Of a DNA stretch of 43,985 nt, positions 1-7,677 are shown one piece after another. Source of the stretch: Planctomycetota bacterium. Its GTDB lineage: Bacteria > Planctomycetota > UBA8742 > UBA2392. Where the stretch lies: NCBI GenBank assembly GCA_020849795.1, contig JADZFR010000021.1, positions 1-43,985 on the forward strand, in the 5' to 3' direction. How positions within the stretch are numbered: position 1 is the stretch's first letter; the number at the start of each line of letters is the position of its first letter. A program made the position numbers and the translations under genes. The notes beneath the pieces are model-generated. The model did no database searches, was not told the origin of the DNA, and saw only the letters and a list, made by a program, of their open reading frames with translations.

Positions 1-91
1 CTGCGGAGACTGGAATTCGGCGCTCAAAGACTCGTTCTTTGACGTCCAGCCGGTCGAAGAAGCAGGAATCAGACCGACTTACAGCCGAAGG
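1..91. other. CRISPR flank, probable leader side
   Basis: No gene is visible here. A 7-bp inverted repeat (TCAAAGA at 24-30, TCTTTGA at 36-42, 5-nt loop) lies about 50 bp before the first repeat. The degenerate repeat is at the opposite end of the array, so this side is probably the leader. Whether cas genes lie further left cannot be seen. The stretch at 71-84 loosely resembles the repeat's 3' end (GACTACAG-like), but it is at the wrong spacing to be another repeat unit. Confidence 0.4.
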
Positions 92-1443
92 GGTGTAATT
101 GCCCGCTGTTTGTCGGCTGACTACAGGAGTGTTCGTGAACCTGGCCCAGCTGCCCGCGGTGTAATTGCCCGCTGTTTGTCGGCTGACTACAGGCGAGGGT
201 TGCGCTGTAGGCATCGCCATCGGGGTGTAATTGCCCGCTGTTTGTCGGCTGACTACAGGTGCCGGACTCACCGGCCTACGGCCACGCTTGGTGTAATTGC
301 CCGCTGTTTGTCGGCTGACTACAGGGAGCGAGATGATCTTCATGTCCGTTCACTTGGTGTAATTGCCCGCTGTTTGTCGGCTGACTACAGGGCGCGGATA
401 GCGTCCACGTCGGCCTTGCTCGGTGTAATTGCCCGCTGTTTGTCGGCTGACTACAGGGTGGTGTCGATGGTGCCGGTCACCAGGATGGGTGTAATTGCCC
501 GCTGTTTGTCGGCTGACTACAGGGACTTTGAGGACGAGTGCCTGAGCTTCCCTGGTGTAATTGCCCGCTGTTTGTCGGCTGACTACAGGGCCAGGTCGTG
601 ACGGTTCAGCATCAGCGCCGGTGTAATTGCCCGCTGTTTGTCGGCTGACTACAGGAGGTTGCGCGGCAGCTCGACGCTCTCCAGCGGTGTAATTGCCCGC
701 TGTTTGTCGGCTGACTACAGGGTGATGGCGAGCCACTGCTCGCGCAAGAGCGGTGTAATTGCCCGCTGTTTGTCGGCTGACTACAGGGCGTTGTCTCCGC
801 GAGCACCACGGCCCACAGGTGTAATTGCCCGCTGTTTGTCGGCTGACTACAGGGAAAACAATTCGGCCATCGACAAACGCAGGGTGTAATTGCCCGCTGT
901 TTGTCGGCTGACTACAGGTGCGAGTCTAGTCATCCGTCAACTCTCCGGGTGTAATTGCCCGCTGTTTGTCGGCTGACTACAGGAGTCAGGCTCTACAACG
1001 TGCTCAAGTCTTTGGTGTAATTGCCCGCTGTTTGTCGGCTGACTACAGGGTCGATGCCGTGGTTATCGCACCACCGCTGGGTGTAATTGCCCGCTGTTTG
1101 TCGGCTGACTACAGGACAATGGCAGTCCGGCGTTGACCAAACTTTGGTGTAATTGCCCGCTGTTTGTCGGCTGACTACAGGCGGGGGCCGCGAACGAATC
1201 GCGCAATGAAAGGTGTAATTGCCCGCTGTTTGTCGGCTGACTACAGGCAGACTACAAGCGGCACGCGTCGCCCCAGGGTGTAATTGCCCGCTGTTTGTCG
1301 GCTGACTACAGGAGCGAGTGAGAATCACGTCGCCTTGGCGGGGTGTAATTGCCCGCTGTTTGTCGGCTGACTACAGGCAGCCTCCCCCCGAGATGCTGGC
1401 GTGGCAAGGTGTAATTACCCGCTGTTTGTCGGCTGACTACAGA
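92..1443 (+). CRISPR. CRISPR array, 21 repeats and 20 spacers
   Basis: A 36-nt repeat begins GGTGTAATTGCCC and ends GGCTGACTACAGG. It recurs at 92, 158, 224, 290, 356, 422, 488, 554, 620, 686, 752, 818, 883, 948, 1014, 1080, 1146, 1212, 1277, 1342 and 1408. Twenty copies read as identical. The last (1408-1443) has G to A after ATT and a final A, the usual sign of the leader-distal end. Spacers are all unique and 29-30 nt long. A 36-nt repeat with 30-nt spacers is the geometry usual for type II, especially II-C, and also seen in some type V and VI-B arrays. The ends (GTGTA...CTACA) loosely echo II-C repeats (GTTGTAG...CTACAA). Subtype is inference because no cas gene or anti-repeat was found in the window. 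Strand is given as the repeat was read; transcription direction is unknown. Confidence 0.98.
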
Positions 1444-1698
1444 TATCCGCTGCTGCCGGACTGCAAGAAGTCGGCTGTTGCGCCCCCCGCATTCACGGCT
1501 TCAGACACCGAGGGCAGGCGCTTGCGCGCCTGCCTGACACCTGTGGCGCTCCAAACACTGCATTCGTGCCTTCATCATCCCGGCTGGGGCAAGCCCCGCC
1601 CCTACGGGTGCCAGCACGCGCGCTTGCCCGTGTCTCTTTTCTGTTTGCGCCGGTGTCTGACTTACCCGTGGCGCACGAGTTCTCGCTAACATGTCGCC
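1444..1698. repeat. Intergenic region with two REP-like hairpins
   Basis: Between the array and the next gene there is no convincing gene. One hairpin has 9-bp arms, GGCAGGCGC (1513-1521) and GCGCCTGCC (1526-1534), with a 4-nt loop. A second palindromic block at 1579-1608 contains GGGGCAAGCCCC, bounded by CCCG and CGGG. Neither is followed by a T-run on either strand. They look more like dispersed REP-type sequences or array-boundary structure than terminators. Confidence 0.45.
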
Positions 1699-2277
1699 AT
1701 GGAACTGGTGCGGTTTCTTGAGTTGCTGTTTGAACGGGGCGAGGTTGTGTTTCGCAAACCGCCGCTTGCCTTGTCGCCGGGCGACGTCTCGCCCCTGCGC
1801 GTACTTGAAGCCGAGTACCGCCGCTACACCCTTGACCTGCCCGGCAAGGCGCCCGCCTTCGTACCCGAGATTGCGCTCAAAGCCGCCGAGGTCGTGCGCC
1901 AGGCCTGCTGGCTGCTGCTTTCACGCGACGAAGAACCTGAAGAAGTGCACCGGCGTATCAGCGGCCTGGCTATGCCCGGCAGCGCCGGCGAGCACTTCAG
2001 CGCCGACCTGACCCTGCGCTTTCTGCCGCGTGTGCACCGGCGCGCCAAGGCCCATGACCCCGCCGACGCGCTGGTCAGCGCGCTCGAAACCCTGCTGCGC
2101 CGCTGGCCCCTTTCCGGCGTACTGTGCGACATTGCCGATCCGCCCTACGTGCTGGAACTGCACAGCCACGACGGCTTGATGCTGTTGTACGCGCAGCGCT
2201 TTGCCGGCCACCCCAGGCAAGACTGGGAACCGACAGGCAAAACCGCCGAGTACCTTGAACTTGTGCGGCGCAAGTAG
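1699..2277 (+). CDS. bpX4-like domain protein
   Basis: A 192-aa soluble protein with no signal peptide or membrane segment. Its order of motifs matches what I recall of the bpX4 domain of MoxR-vWA-beta-propeller ternary systems: an N-terminal FLELLFERGEVVF block, a central VRQACWLLLSRDEEPEE block, then HFSADLTLRFLPRVHRRA, RWPLSGVL and a LLYAQR segment. Those systems are predicted ATP-dependent chaperone or conflict modules, but the role of bpX4 itself is unknown. No MoxR, vWA or beta-propeller partner is beside it: CRISPR lies to the left, and a convergent coiled-coil gene starts its stop codon 3 bp to the right. The ATG at 1699 is used; the ATG at 1691 is out of frame. The family call comes from memory of the sequence pattern, so it is moderate. 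Confidence 0.6.
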   Translation: MELVRFLELLFERGEVVFRKPPLALSPGDVSPLRVLEAEYRRYTLDLPGKAPAFVPEIALKAAEVVRQACWLLLSRDEEPEEVHRRISGLAMPGSAGEHFSADLTLRFLPRVHRRAKAHDPADALVSALETLLRRWPLSGVLCDIADPPYVLELHSHDGLMLLYAQRFAGHPRQDWEPTGKTAEYLELVRRK

Positions 2278-2280
2278 GCT

Positions 2281-3252
2281 TCAGCGGACGATGATGCCGA
2301 ATTCGCGGAAGTCGCGGGTCAGTGCCCGCAGGTACATCGCCAGAACGAACCCGACAAAGCGCGCGTCCGGGGCGTCCTTGCGCAGCTCAAAGCGCAGGGT
2401 CAGCGTGCGGCCGGCATCGTCGTCGAGCGCGATGACCAACTCTCCGTACTCTTCGCCGTCGGGTGACTTGGCCTGATGCACGCGGATCACGCGGTGCTGG
2501 CCGCGTTCGTACTCGGTGTTCGTGGCGTGGCTGAAATAGCGGTCAATGAACTCGCGATCCAGTTTGCTGAACGCCTCCGCCACCGTGCTCGCGTGGCCGT
2601 GCTCTGACCAGTTCACGTTGCACTCGCCGGACTTCTTCACCCAGTGCTTGAGCTGGTCCTCAAGCCGGTTAGCCACGACTTCGGTTTTCCGCACACTGCT
2701 GCGCGTGAGCATCATCGTGCGCGCGCGCTGGATGTTGCTTTTGTGGTGCGACGCCTCAATTTCCATGCGCAGCTTGAACAGCTCTTTCGACTGGTCCTGC
2801 ACCTGGCGCTTAAGGGCTTCGCGCTGGGTGTCTACTTCGCTAAGTAATTCTTCGGCGGCCTGCAGCTCGCCTTGCAGTTCGTTCAGTTCGTCGTCGTGGG
2901 CCGAGACGGCGCTTTCGTGGGCGCCCAGTTCGCGGGCTTTTTCGGCAAGTTCTTTGGCGCTGGTGAGCGCGATGGTTACGCCCGAGTCGGCTTTGGCGCC
3001 GATCTCGTTCAGGCCCTGCATCAGTCGCTCGCGCTCTGCGCGCGCCTTGTCGCGCTGGGCCTGCACGTCAACGATGCGCGCCTTGAGTTGTGCCAGTGTC
3101 TGCGCCTGCTGTTCGCGCACGGCGTCAAGGTCAACGCCGGGGGCCGTTGGCGGCAGCGCCGGCTTGCGCAAGGCCAATGCTGCGCCGGCGCCGATTGCCG
3201 CGCCGACTGCCAGCGCGATTGCCCCGACAACGAATTCGCTGATTCCGAGCAT
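2281..3252 (-). CDS. Membrane-anchored coiled-coil protein, unknown
   Basis: A 323-aa protein of unknown function. Residues about 5-29 form one hydrophobic, Gly/Ala-rich helix (VVGAIALAVGAAIGAGAALAL) that probably anchors it in the membrane. Residues about 45-165 are heptad-like and rich in Glu, Gln, Arg and Leu (two or more coiled-coil stretches). The C-terminal 140 residues look globular (HWVKKSGECNVNWSEHG; YGELVIALDDDAG; FRLRK-like beta strands) and match no family I recognise. The architecture suggests a bitopic scaffold with a cytoplasmic head. It converges with the bpX4-like gene, leaving 3 bp between stops, and is 29 bp downstream of the arginase gene on the same strand, so the two could be co-transcribed. 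Confidence 0.8.
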   Translation of the reverse strand: MLGISEFVVGAIALAVGAAIGAGAALALRKPALPPTAPGVDLDAVREQQAQTLAQLKARIVDVQAQRDKARAERERLMQGLNEIGAKADSGVTIALTSAKELAEKARELGAHESAVSAHDDELNELQGELQAAEELLSEVDTQREALKRQVQDQSKELFKLRMEIEASHHKSNIQRARTMMLTRSSVRKTEVVANRLEDQLKHWVKKSGECNVNWSEHGHASTVAEAFSKLDREFIDRYFSHATNTEYERGQHRVIRVHQAKSPDGEEYGELVIALDDDAGRTLTLRFELRKDAPDARFVGFVLAMYLRALTRDFREFGIIVR

Positions 3253-3281
3253 CGCGGCAGCCTAGCTTGCCCGTTGCAGGG

Positions 3282-4313
3282 TTACAGGATGGTCTTGCCC
3301 AACGCGCTCGCAATCAAGCCGACGGCCAGTTGTCCCGTCTGGTTGTAGACGTCGAGGATCGGGTTGACCTCGGCCAGCTCGAAGCTGGTCAACATGTCCG
3401 TCTCGGCGATCATTTCCAGCGCGAGGTGCGCCTCGCGATAGGTCAAGCCGCCCAGCACCGTGGTGCCCGTGCCGGGCGCGATGCGCGGGTCCACACTGTC
3501 GATGTCGAAGCTGACGTGCAGAAAGTCGGTGTTGCGGGTGGCAAGGTTGATCGCCTCGCGCATGACCGCGGCCAGGCCGCGCTCGTCGATGTCTTTCATC
3601 GTAAAGGCGTGCACGCCGCTGTCGAGAATGGCCTGTTTTTCAGCGCGGTCGAGGTCGCGCAGGCCCAGCAGCACAACGTCGTTGGCGTAAAGCTTGGGGC
3701 TCATGCCGGCGATGTGTGTCAACTCTTTGGGCCCCTGCCCAAGCGCAACGGCCACCGGCATGCCGTGAACATTGCCGCTGGGGCTGGTTTCGGGTGTGTT
3801 CAGGTCGCCGTGGGCGTCAATCCAGATCATGCCCATGGTAAGTTCATGGTTGTCGCCCTGGGCGCGCGCTTCAGCCTCAAGCTCTTTCATGCCGGCGACC
3901 AGGCCTGCCACGGTGCCGATGCTCATGCTGTGGTCACCGCCGATGACCAGCGGAAACGCGCCCTTCTTCACGATGCGCTTGACGTGCTCATGCACGGCGT
4001 CGCAGGCGCGCGTGATGATCGGCAGGTTGTTGGCTTTGCCTTTGATGGTGGGCGGCGCTGGCGCCTGTGCCGGTTCAGATTCCGGTTCGCCCGCTTTGCG
4101 GGTGGGGCTTTGCCGCTCAATGTCGCGGATGATCACGTCGCCGTGGTCGGCGACAGTCAGGCCGAGGCTGCGGAGTTTTTCAGCCAAACCGGCAATGCGA
4201 ATCGCGCTGGGGCCCATGCCGACGCCGCGACGACCGGCGCCGTGGTCCATCGGGACGCCCAGTATGTGTACTTCGAGGTTTTGGTCTGCACGGTTCAGCC
4301 TGCGGCTGGGCAT
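3282..4313 (-). CDS. rocF: Arginase (ureohydrolase family)
   Basis: Hydrolyses arginine to ornithine and urea with a Mn2+ pair in the cytoplasm. The metal and substrate motifs of the family are all present: GGDHS, then IDAHGDLN with the SGNVHGMP substrate loop, then SFDIDSVDP, and a late ELAEVNP. N-terminal EVHILGVPMDHGAGRRGVGMGPSAIR is typical of true arginases rather than agmatinases. A Pro/Ala/Glu-rich insert (about residues 80-105, SEPAQAPAPP) lengthens the loop before the GGDHS region. The frame is open to 4475, but the family start is the ATG at 4313, preceded by AGGA at good spacing; the longer N-terminus would be an unlikely extension. Agmatinase or formiminoglutamase activity cannot be excluded by sequence alone. 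Confidence 0.88.
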   Translation of the reverse strand: MPSRRLNRADQNLEVHILGVPMDHGAGRRGVGMGPSAIRIAGLAEKLRSLGLTVADHGDVIIRDIERQSPTRKAGEPESEPAQAPAPPTIKGKANNLPIITRACDAVHEHVKRIVKKGAFPLVIGGDHSMSIGTVAGLVAGMKELEAEARAQGDNHELTMGMIWIDAHGDLNTPETSPSGNVHGMPVAVALGQGPKELTHIAGMSPKLYANDVVLLGLRDLDRAEKQAILDSGVHAFTMKDIDERGLAAVMREAINLATRNTDFLHVSFDIDSVDPRIAPGTGTTVLGGLTYREAHLALEMIAETDMLTSFELAEVNPILDVYNQTGQLAVGLIASALGKTIL

Positions 4314-4530
4314 GTTGGTCAGTCCTGGCGCGAGTGTACCGCAAAAACGGGGGGCGGCGAGTACCAGCCCGATTTGGACGAGCATTCTGAAAAAACTTGA
4401 CCCGCGCAAGTGCTTGCCGCCAGTGCAGTTAGTCAAGCGTCTGGGCGCGGCCGGCGAACATTTGCTGCGTTGCATGTGTCCGCCGCTTCCTGGGATTGAG
4501 GGCTGAAGTCAAGCCCGCCAGGAGACTCCG

Positions 4531-4752
4531 ATGGACCTTTCTGCTGTGCCCTACCTGTTGATCTCGCGCGAGCTTGACTTTGGTTTCTCGACCGAGCGCG
4601 TGTTTCTGTGCCTTTGCCTGATTGACCACCTGGTGCTGGGGATTGGGCTGAGTCGCGACGAAGCCATGGGTGACATGGTCGCTGAACTTGAAGCCAAATA
4701 CGACGACGGCTTCCAGGGCGACGTCGAACTCGACCGCTTCAAGCGGAACTAG
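4531..4752 (+). CDS. Small unknown protein, first gene of ABC/TerL cassette
   Basis: A 73-aa acidic protein with no recognised family. The start is supported by CCAGGAGACTCCG directly before the ATG. The middle (RVFLCLCLIDHLVLGIGLS) is hydrophobic enough for an amphipathic or membrane-associated helix. The C-terminus (AELEAKYDDGFQGDVELDRFKRN) is charged. Its stop lies 2 bp before the ABC-ATPase start, so translational coupling is likely and it is probably a functional member of the cassette. A small adaptor for the ATPase or terminase is a guess from position only. Confidence 0.7.
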   Translation: MDLSAVPYLLISRELDFGFSTERVFLCLCLIDHLVLGIGLSRDEAMGDMVAELEAKYDDGFQGDVELDRFKRN

Positions 4753-4754
4753 CC

Positions 4755-6056
4755 ATGTCGCATCTTGCGTATGCATGCCGCGTGTTCGGCATGGCGCCGC
4801 ACGACCTTGTGCCGCCGGTTGCGGCCGACCTGCCGCTGCCGGGCGAGGGCCAAGTCATTGCGGTCATCGGCCCCAGCGGCGCCGGCAAGACCCTGGCCCT
4901 GAATGCGCTGGCAGCCCGCCACAGCGGCGTCTGCCTGCCGGCGCTGACCGACCCCGATGCGCCAGTGCTGAGCCTGTTTGCGCCTGATCTGCCGACAGAT
5001 TTCGTGCTGCGCACACTGGCGCGCGCCGGCTTGGCCGACGGGCGACTGTGGCGCGTGAAGGTTGGGCAGTTGTCGGGTGGTGAGCAGCAGCGCCTGCGCA
5101 TCGCACTGGCCCTGTGCAGTCTGCAGGGCGACGCGACCTTGCTGGTCGCCGACGAGTTTGACGCGCATCTCGATGAACTGACTGCCTGCGCGCTGGCGCA
5201 GACGCTGCGCCGCCTGTGCCGCGGCCCGCTGCGGATGCTCGTGAGCACCCATAACCTTGCGACGCTGGCCTACCTTTCGCCGGGTCGCGTTGTGCAGATC
5301 GACGGGGCTGTCAGCGATGTTGCCGCGCCGCAACCGTGCAGCCTTGCCGATGAGGTCGAGATCATCCCCGGCACGGCGCGCGACTGGCGGCGCTTTGCGC
5401 ACTGGCACTACCTTGGGGCAAGCCGGCCCGGCCCGGTGTGCGGAGTGTGGCTTGCCCGTGTACGCGGGCGCGACGCGGGGATCGCCATGTTCGGCTATCC
5501 ACACCTGCTGTTGTCGGCACGCAAGCATGCGTTGCCTGCCAGGTTTCATGTGTCGGCGCTGCGCACCAATGGTCCGGCCGCGCTGAACCGCGATGTGCGC
5601 CTGCTGCAACGCGTGGTCGTGGACCCGCGCCTGCGTGGCCTTGGCATTGCGACGCGCCTGATTGCGCACGGCCTGCGCGAACTGGATGTGCCTTACGTTG
5701 AGTGCATTGCGCAGATGGGCGGCTATACCGACTTCCTGCTGCACGCCGGCTTTGAGCGCGTGTGCACGCTTGAGGTCCCGCACGCGGCACAACTGCTGCT
5801 GCGCTTCTGTGAGCGCCGAGACATTCCCGCACATCGACTGCACGAGCCGACCTTTCGCGAAGCATTGCTGGCCAAGCTGCCCGCGCCGGACAGTGCTGCA
5901 TTGCAGCGTCACTTCGATCACCTGGCACGCAGCCGCGTAAACACCGGGCACGGCAGCAGTCGCGGCGCGCAGACCCCCGGCCGGCACGCGCTGAACACCG
6001 CGCTGGCACGCCTTGGCGCCCGGCCGGACTACTATCTATGGAAGCAACCGGCATGA
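4755..6056 (+). CDS. ABC-type ATPase fused to GNAT (Mom-like) domain
   Basis: A 433-aa soluble two-domain protein. The N-terminal ABC ATPase has Walker A GPSGAGKT (39-46), signature LSGGEQQR (106-113), Walker B LLVADE (D133, E134) and H-loop STH (164-166). Only about 60 residues separate Walker A from the signature, so it is compact, and there is no membrane domain: it is not an obvious transporter subunit. The C-terminal GNAT domain (about 205-400) opens with HWHYLG (216-221), has a beta-bulge/acyl-CoA loop VVVDPRLRGLGIAT (287-300) and ends YLWK. The HWHY block followed by a GVW...AGIAMFG strand recalls phage Mu Mom-type GNAT proteins that modify adenine in DNA; that likeness is my recollection and unproven. 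It sits between a 73-aa protein (2-bp gap) and a terminase (ATGA overlap). Confidence 0.85.
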   Translation: MSHLAYACRVFGMAPHDLVPPVAADLPLPGEGQVIAVIGPSGAGKTLALNALAARHSGVCLPALTDPDAPVLSLFAPDLPTDFVLRTLARAGLADGRLWRVKVGQLSGGEQQRLRIALALCSLQGDATLLVADEFDAHLDELTACALAQTLRRLCRGPLRMLVSTHNLATLAYLSPGRVVQIDGAVSDVAAPQPCSLADEVEIIPGTARDWRRFAHWHYLGASRPGPVCGVWLARVRGRDAGIAMFGYPHLLLSARKHALPARFHVSALRTNGPAALNRDVRLLQRVVVDPRLRGLGIATRLIAHGLRELDVPYVECIAQMGGYTDFLLHAGFERVCTLEVPHAAQLLLRFCERRDIPAHRLHEPTFREALLAKLPAPDSAALQRHFDHLARSRVNTGHGSSRGAQTPGRHALNTALARLGARPDYYLWKQPA

Positions 6057-7312
6057 TTTTCACCGAGCTGTTTGAGGCAATCGGATACTCCCCGCACATC
6101 GGACAAGTGCGCTTTCATGCCAGCGACAAGCGCTTCAAGCTGCTGATTGCCGGTGCGCGCTTCGGCAAGTCGCTGGCCGCAGCAAAAGACGTGCTGCCGC
6201 ACCTGATTGCCGGCCGGTCCACGGGATGGTTGGTTGGGCCGACATACGGGCTTGCGCAACCCGAGTTTCGGTACCTCACCACCGACATCCGCGACCGGCT
6301 TGGAGTAGAGGTCGTGCAACAAAAGGCAGGGGGCCGCGACGGATACTCGCGGGTGCTGACTTCGTGGGGCGGCGAGCTGTGGTGCCTGTCGGCAAACCGG
6401 CCCGAGGGCCTGCTTGGCCACGAGATCGACTGGCTGATCCTGTGCGAAGCCGCGCACATCCCGCGCGAAGCATTTGAGCGCTTTCTGCGCGCCAGGCTCA
6501 GCACGCGCAACGGCAAGTTGGTGATTGCGACCACGCCGCGCGGCTTCAACTGGGTGCACGAGCTGTATCAGCTGGGCACGGGCGACCACGAAGACTGGGC
6601 AGCCTTCCGGCATGCGACGTGGGACAACCCGTTGATCGCCCCGCGAGAGATTGAAGCCGCGCGGGCAACGCTGCCGCCCGAGACGTTCGACGAGCAATAC
6701 GGCGGCGCGTTCACCAGCAACGCGGGCGCCGTGTACCGCGAGTTTGAGCCCGCGCTGCACGTCGTGCCCAACTTGCAGGCCCCCGAGGGCGCGATCATCT
6801 ACCGGGGCATCGACCCGGGGTTTACCAACCCGACTTGCTGCCTGTGGGCCACCGTTGACCACGACGGCCGCCTGTTGGTGCTGCGCGAGCACTACGCTTC
6901 CAGGCTCACAGCCGACTTGCATGCTGCTGCCATTCGCGCGATTGACGGCGAGTACCGCGACCGCGGCCACCCGATTGGCCAAGCCTGGATCGACCCGTCA
7001 AGCTGCGGCTTTCAGGCCGAGCTGGCGCGCGAGGAGGTCTTCACGACCAACGCCGCCAACCAAGTGCTGGCCGGAATTGACGTGGTGCGCAGGCTGCTGC
7101 GCCGCCGGGGCGACGGCACCCCGGGCATGCGCATCGACACTCGCTGCCACAACCTGGTGCGCGAGTTTGAGCAGTACCGATGGCACGAAGGCGCGCGCCC
7201 CGGCGAGCGCGTGCCCCGGAAGCAGGACGACCACGCGCTGGATGCGCTGCGCTACCTGTGCCTGGAGTTGCGCAGGCGCGTGGACTGGAAAGAGCAAGGG
7301 GCGTCGTGGTAA
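6053..7312 (+). CDS. Stand-alone terminase large subunit-like protein
   Basis: A 419-aa protein with both domains of a phage DNA-packaging motor. ATPase: Walker A-like AGARFGKS (33-40), Walker B-like WLILCEAAHI with E132 but Cys131 where Asp is usual, and coupling motif TTPRG (160-164). Nuclease (RNase H fold): RGIDPGF (D254), AWIDPSS (D314) and QDDHALDALRYL (D392, D393, D397), all acidic residues kept. A start at 6053 gives a 4-bp ATGA overlap with the ABC-GNAT gene and GGAA 10 nt upstream; an in-frame ATG at 6038 is the alternative. No small terminase, portal, protease, capsid or tail gene lies nearby, and the next genes are a small membrane protein and a cyclase. It therefore appears recruited into a host cassette rather than part of a prophage. 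Confidence 0.85.
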   Translation: MIFTELFEAIGYSPHIGQVRFHASDKRFKLLIAGARFGKSLAAAKDVLPHLIAGRSTGWLVGPTYGLAQPEFRYLTTDIRDRLGVEVVQQKAGGRDGYSRVLTSWGGELWCLSANRPEGLLGHEIDWLILCEAAHIPREAFERFLRARLSTRNGKLVIATTPRGFNWVHELYQLGTGDHEDWAAFRHATWDNPLIAPREIEAARATLPPETFDEQYGGAFTSNAGAVYREFEPALHVVPNLQAPEGAIIYRGIDPGFTNPTCCLWATVDHDGRLLVLREHYASRLTADLHAAAIRAIDGEYRDRGHPIGQAWIDPSSCGFQAELAREEVFTTNAANQVLAGIDVVRRLLRRRGDGTPGMRIDTRCHNLVREFEQYRWHEGARPGERVPRKQDDHALDALRYLCLELRRRVDWKEQGASW

Positions 7313-7321
7313 TCTGCTCCG

Positions 7322-7561
7322 ATGTTCAAGGAATTGCGCCCGTCTACTGTCATTGTGCTGGTCGTGCTTTGCGCGCTGATCTTTGTGCCGGCGTTCTTTC
7401 TGGATGTGGGCACGATGGGTCGGGGCGGGGACGGCAACGGCGAGATCGAGACGCCGCCACTGCCGCCGCCCAGCAATCGCCCCGGCTTGCCGCCGATTGA
7501 CAGCAGCAACAGGGCGCCGTCCAACCAGCCCAAATCCAACGGATCAGTCCCGATGGATTAG
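7322..7561 (+). CDS. Small single-pass membrane protein
   Basis: A 79-aa protein starting 9 bp after the terminase stop. Residues about 9-27 (TVIVLVVLCALIFVPAFFL) form one transmembrane helix or an uncleaved signal anchor. The rest is a Gly/Pro/Asn-rich, probably disordered tail (PPLPPPSNRPGLPP). There is no lipobox. No family is recognised. Distance and strand suggest it is the last gene of the ABC-GNAT/terminase cassette, although a strong Shine-Dalgarno sequence is lacking. It could instead belong with the cyclase that follows. Confidence 0.55.
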   Translation: MFKELRPSTVIVLVVLCALIFVPAFFLDVGTMGRGGDGNGEIETPPLPPPSNRPGLPPIDSSNRAPSNQPKSNGSVPMD

Positions 7562-7677
7562 CGCGCCGCCGTTGCTTGTAAGGCCCCACTAAGGCAGCAT
7601 AAACGGCAGATTTTCTGCGATTTTGGACCGTCCCTGCAGTGCGATGCATTCAGGGCGGTGTGGGCGTTGGGGCGGGC

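Noticed and set aside
110..1328. Open reading frames coding repeated GVIARCLSADYR-type peptides on both strands
   Set aside because: They are translations of the 36-nt CRISPR repeats; the near 66-bp period keeps a frame open by chance.
3267..4400. 377-codon plus-strand frame opposite arginase
   Set aside because: Shadow of a GC-rich gene; arginase motifs on the minus strand are decisive.
4314..4475. N-terminal extension of arginase
   Set aside because: The extra 54 residues do not match the family; ATG 4313 has a Shine-Dalgarno sequence.
6053..7312. Prophage
   Set aside because: No other phage structural, lysis or integration gene and no attachment-like repeats near the terminase-like gene.
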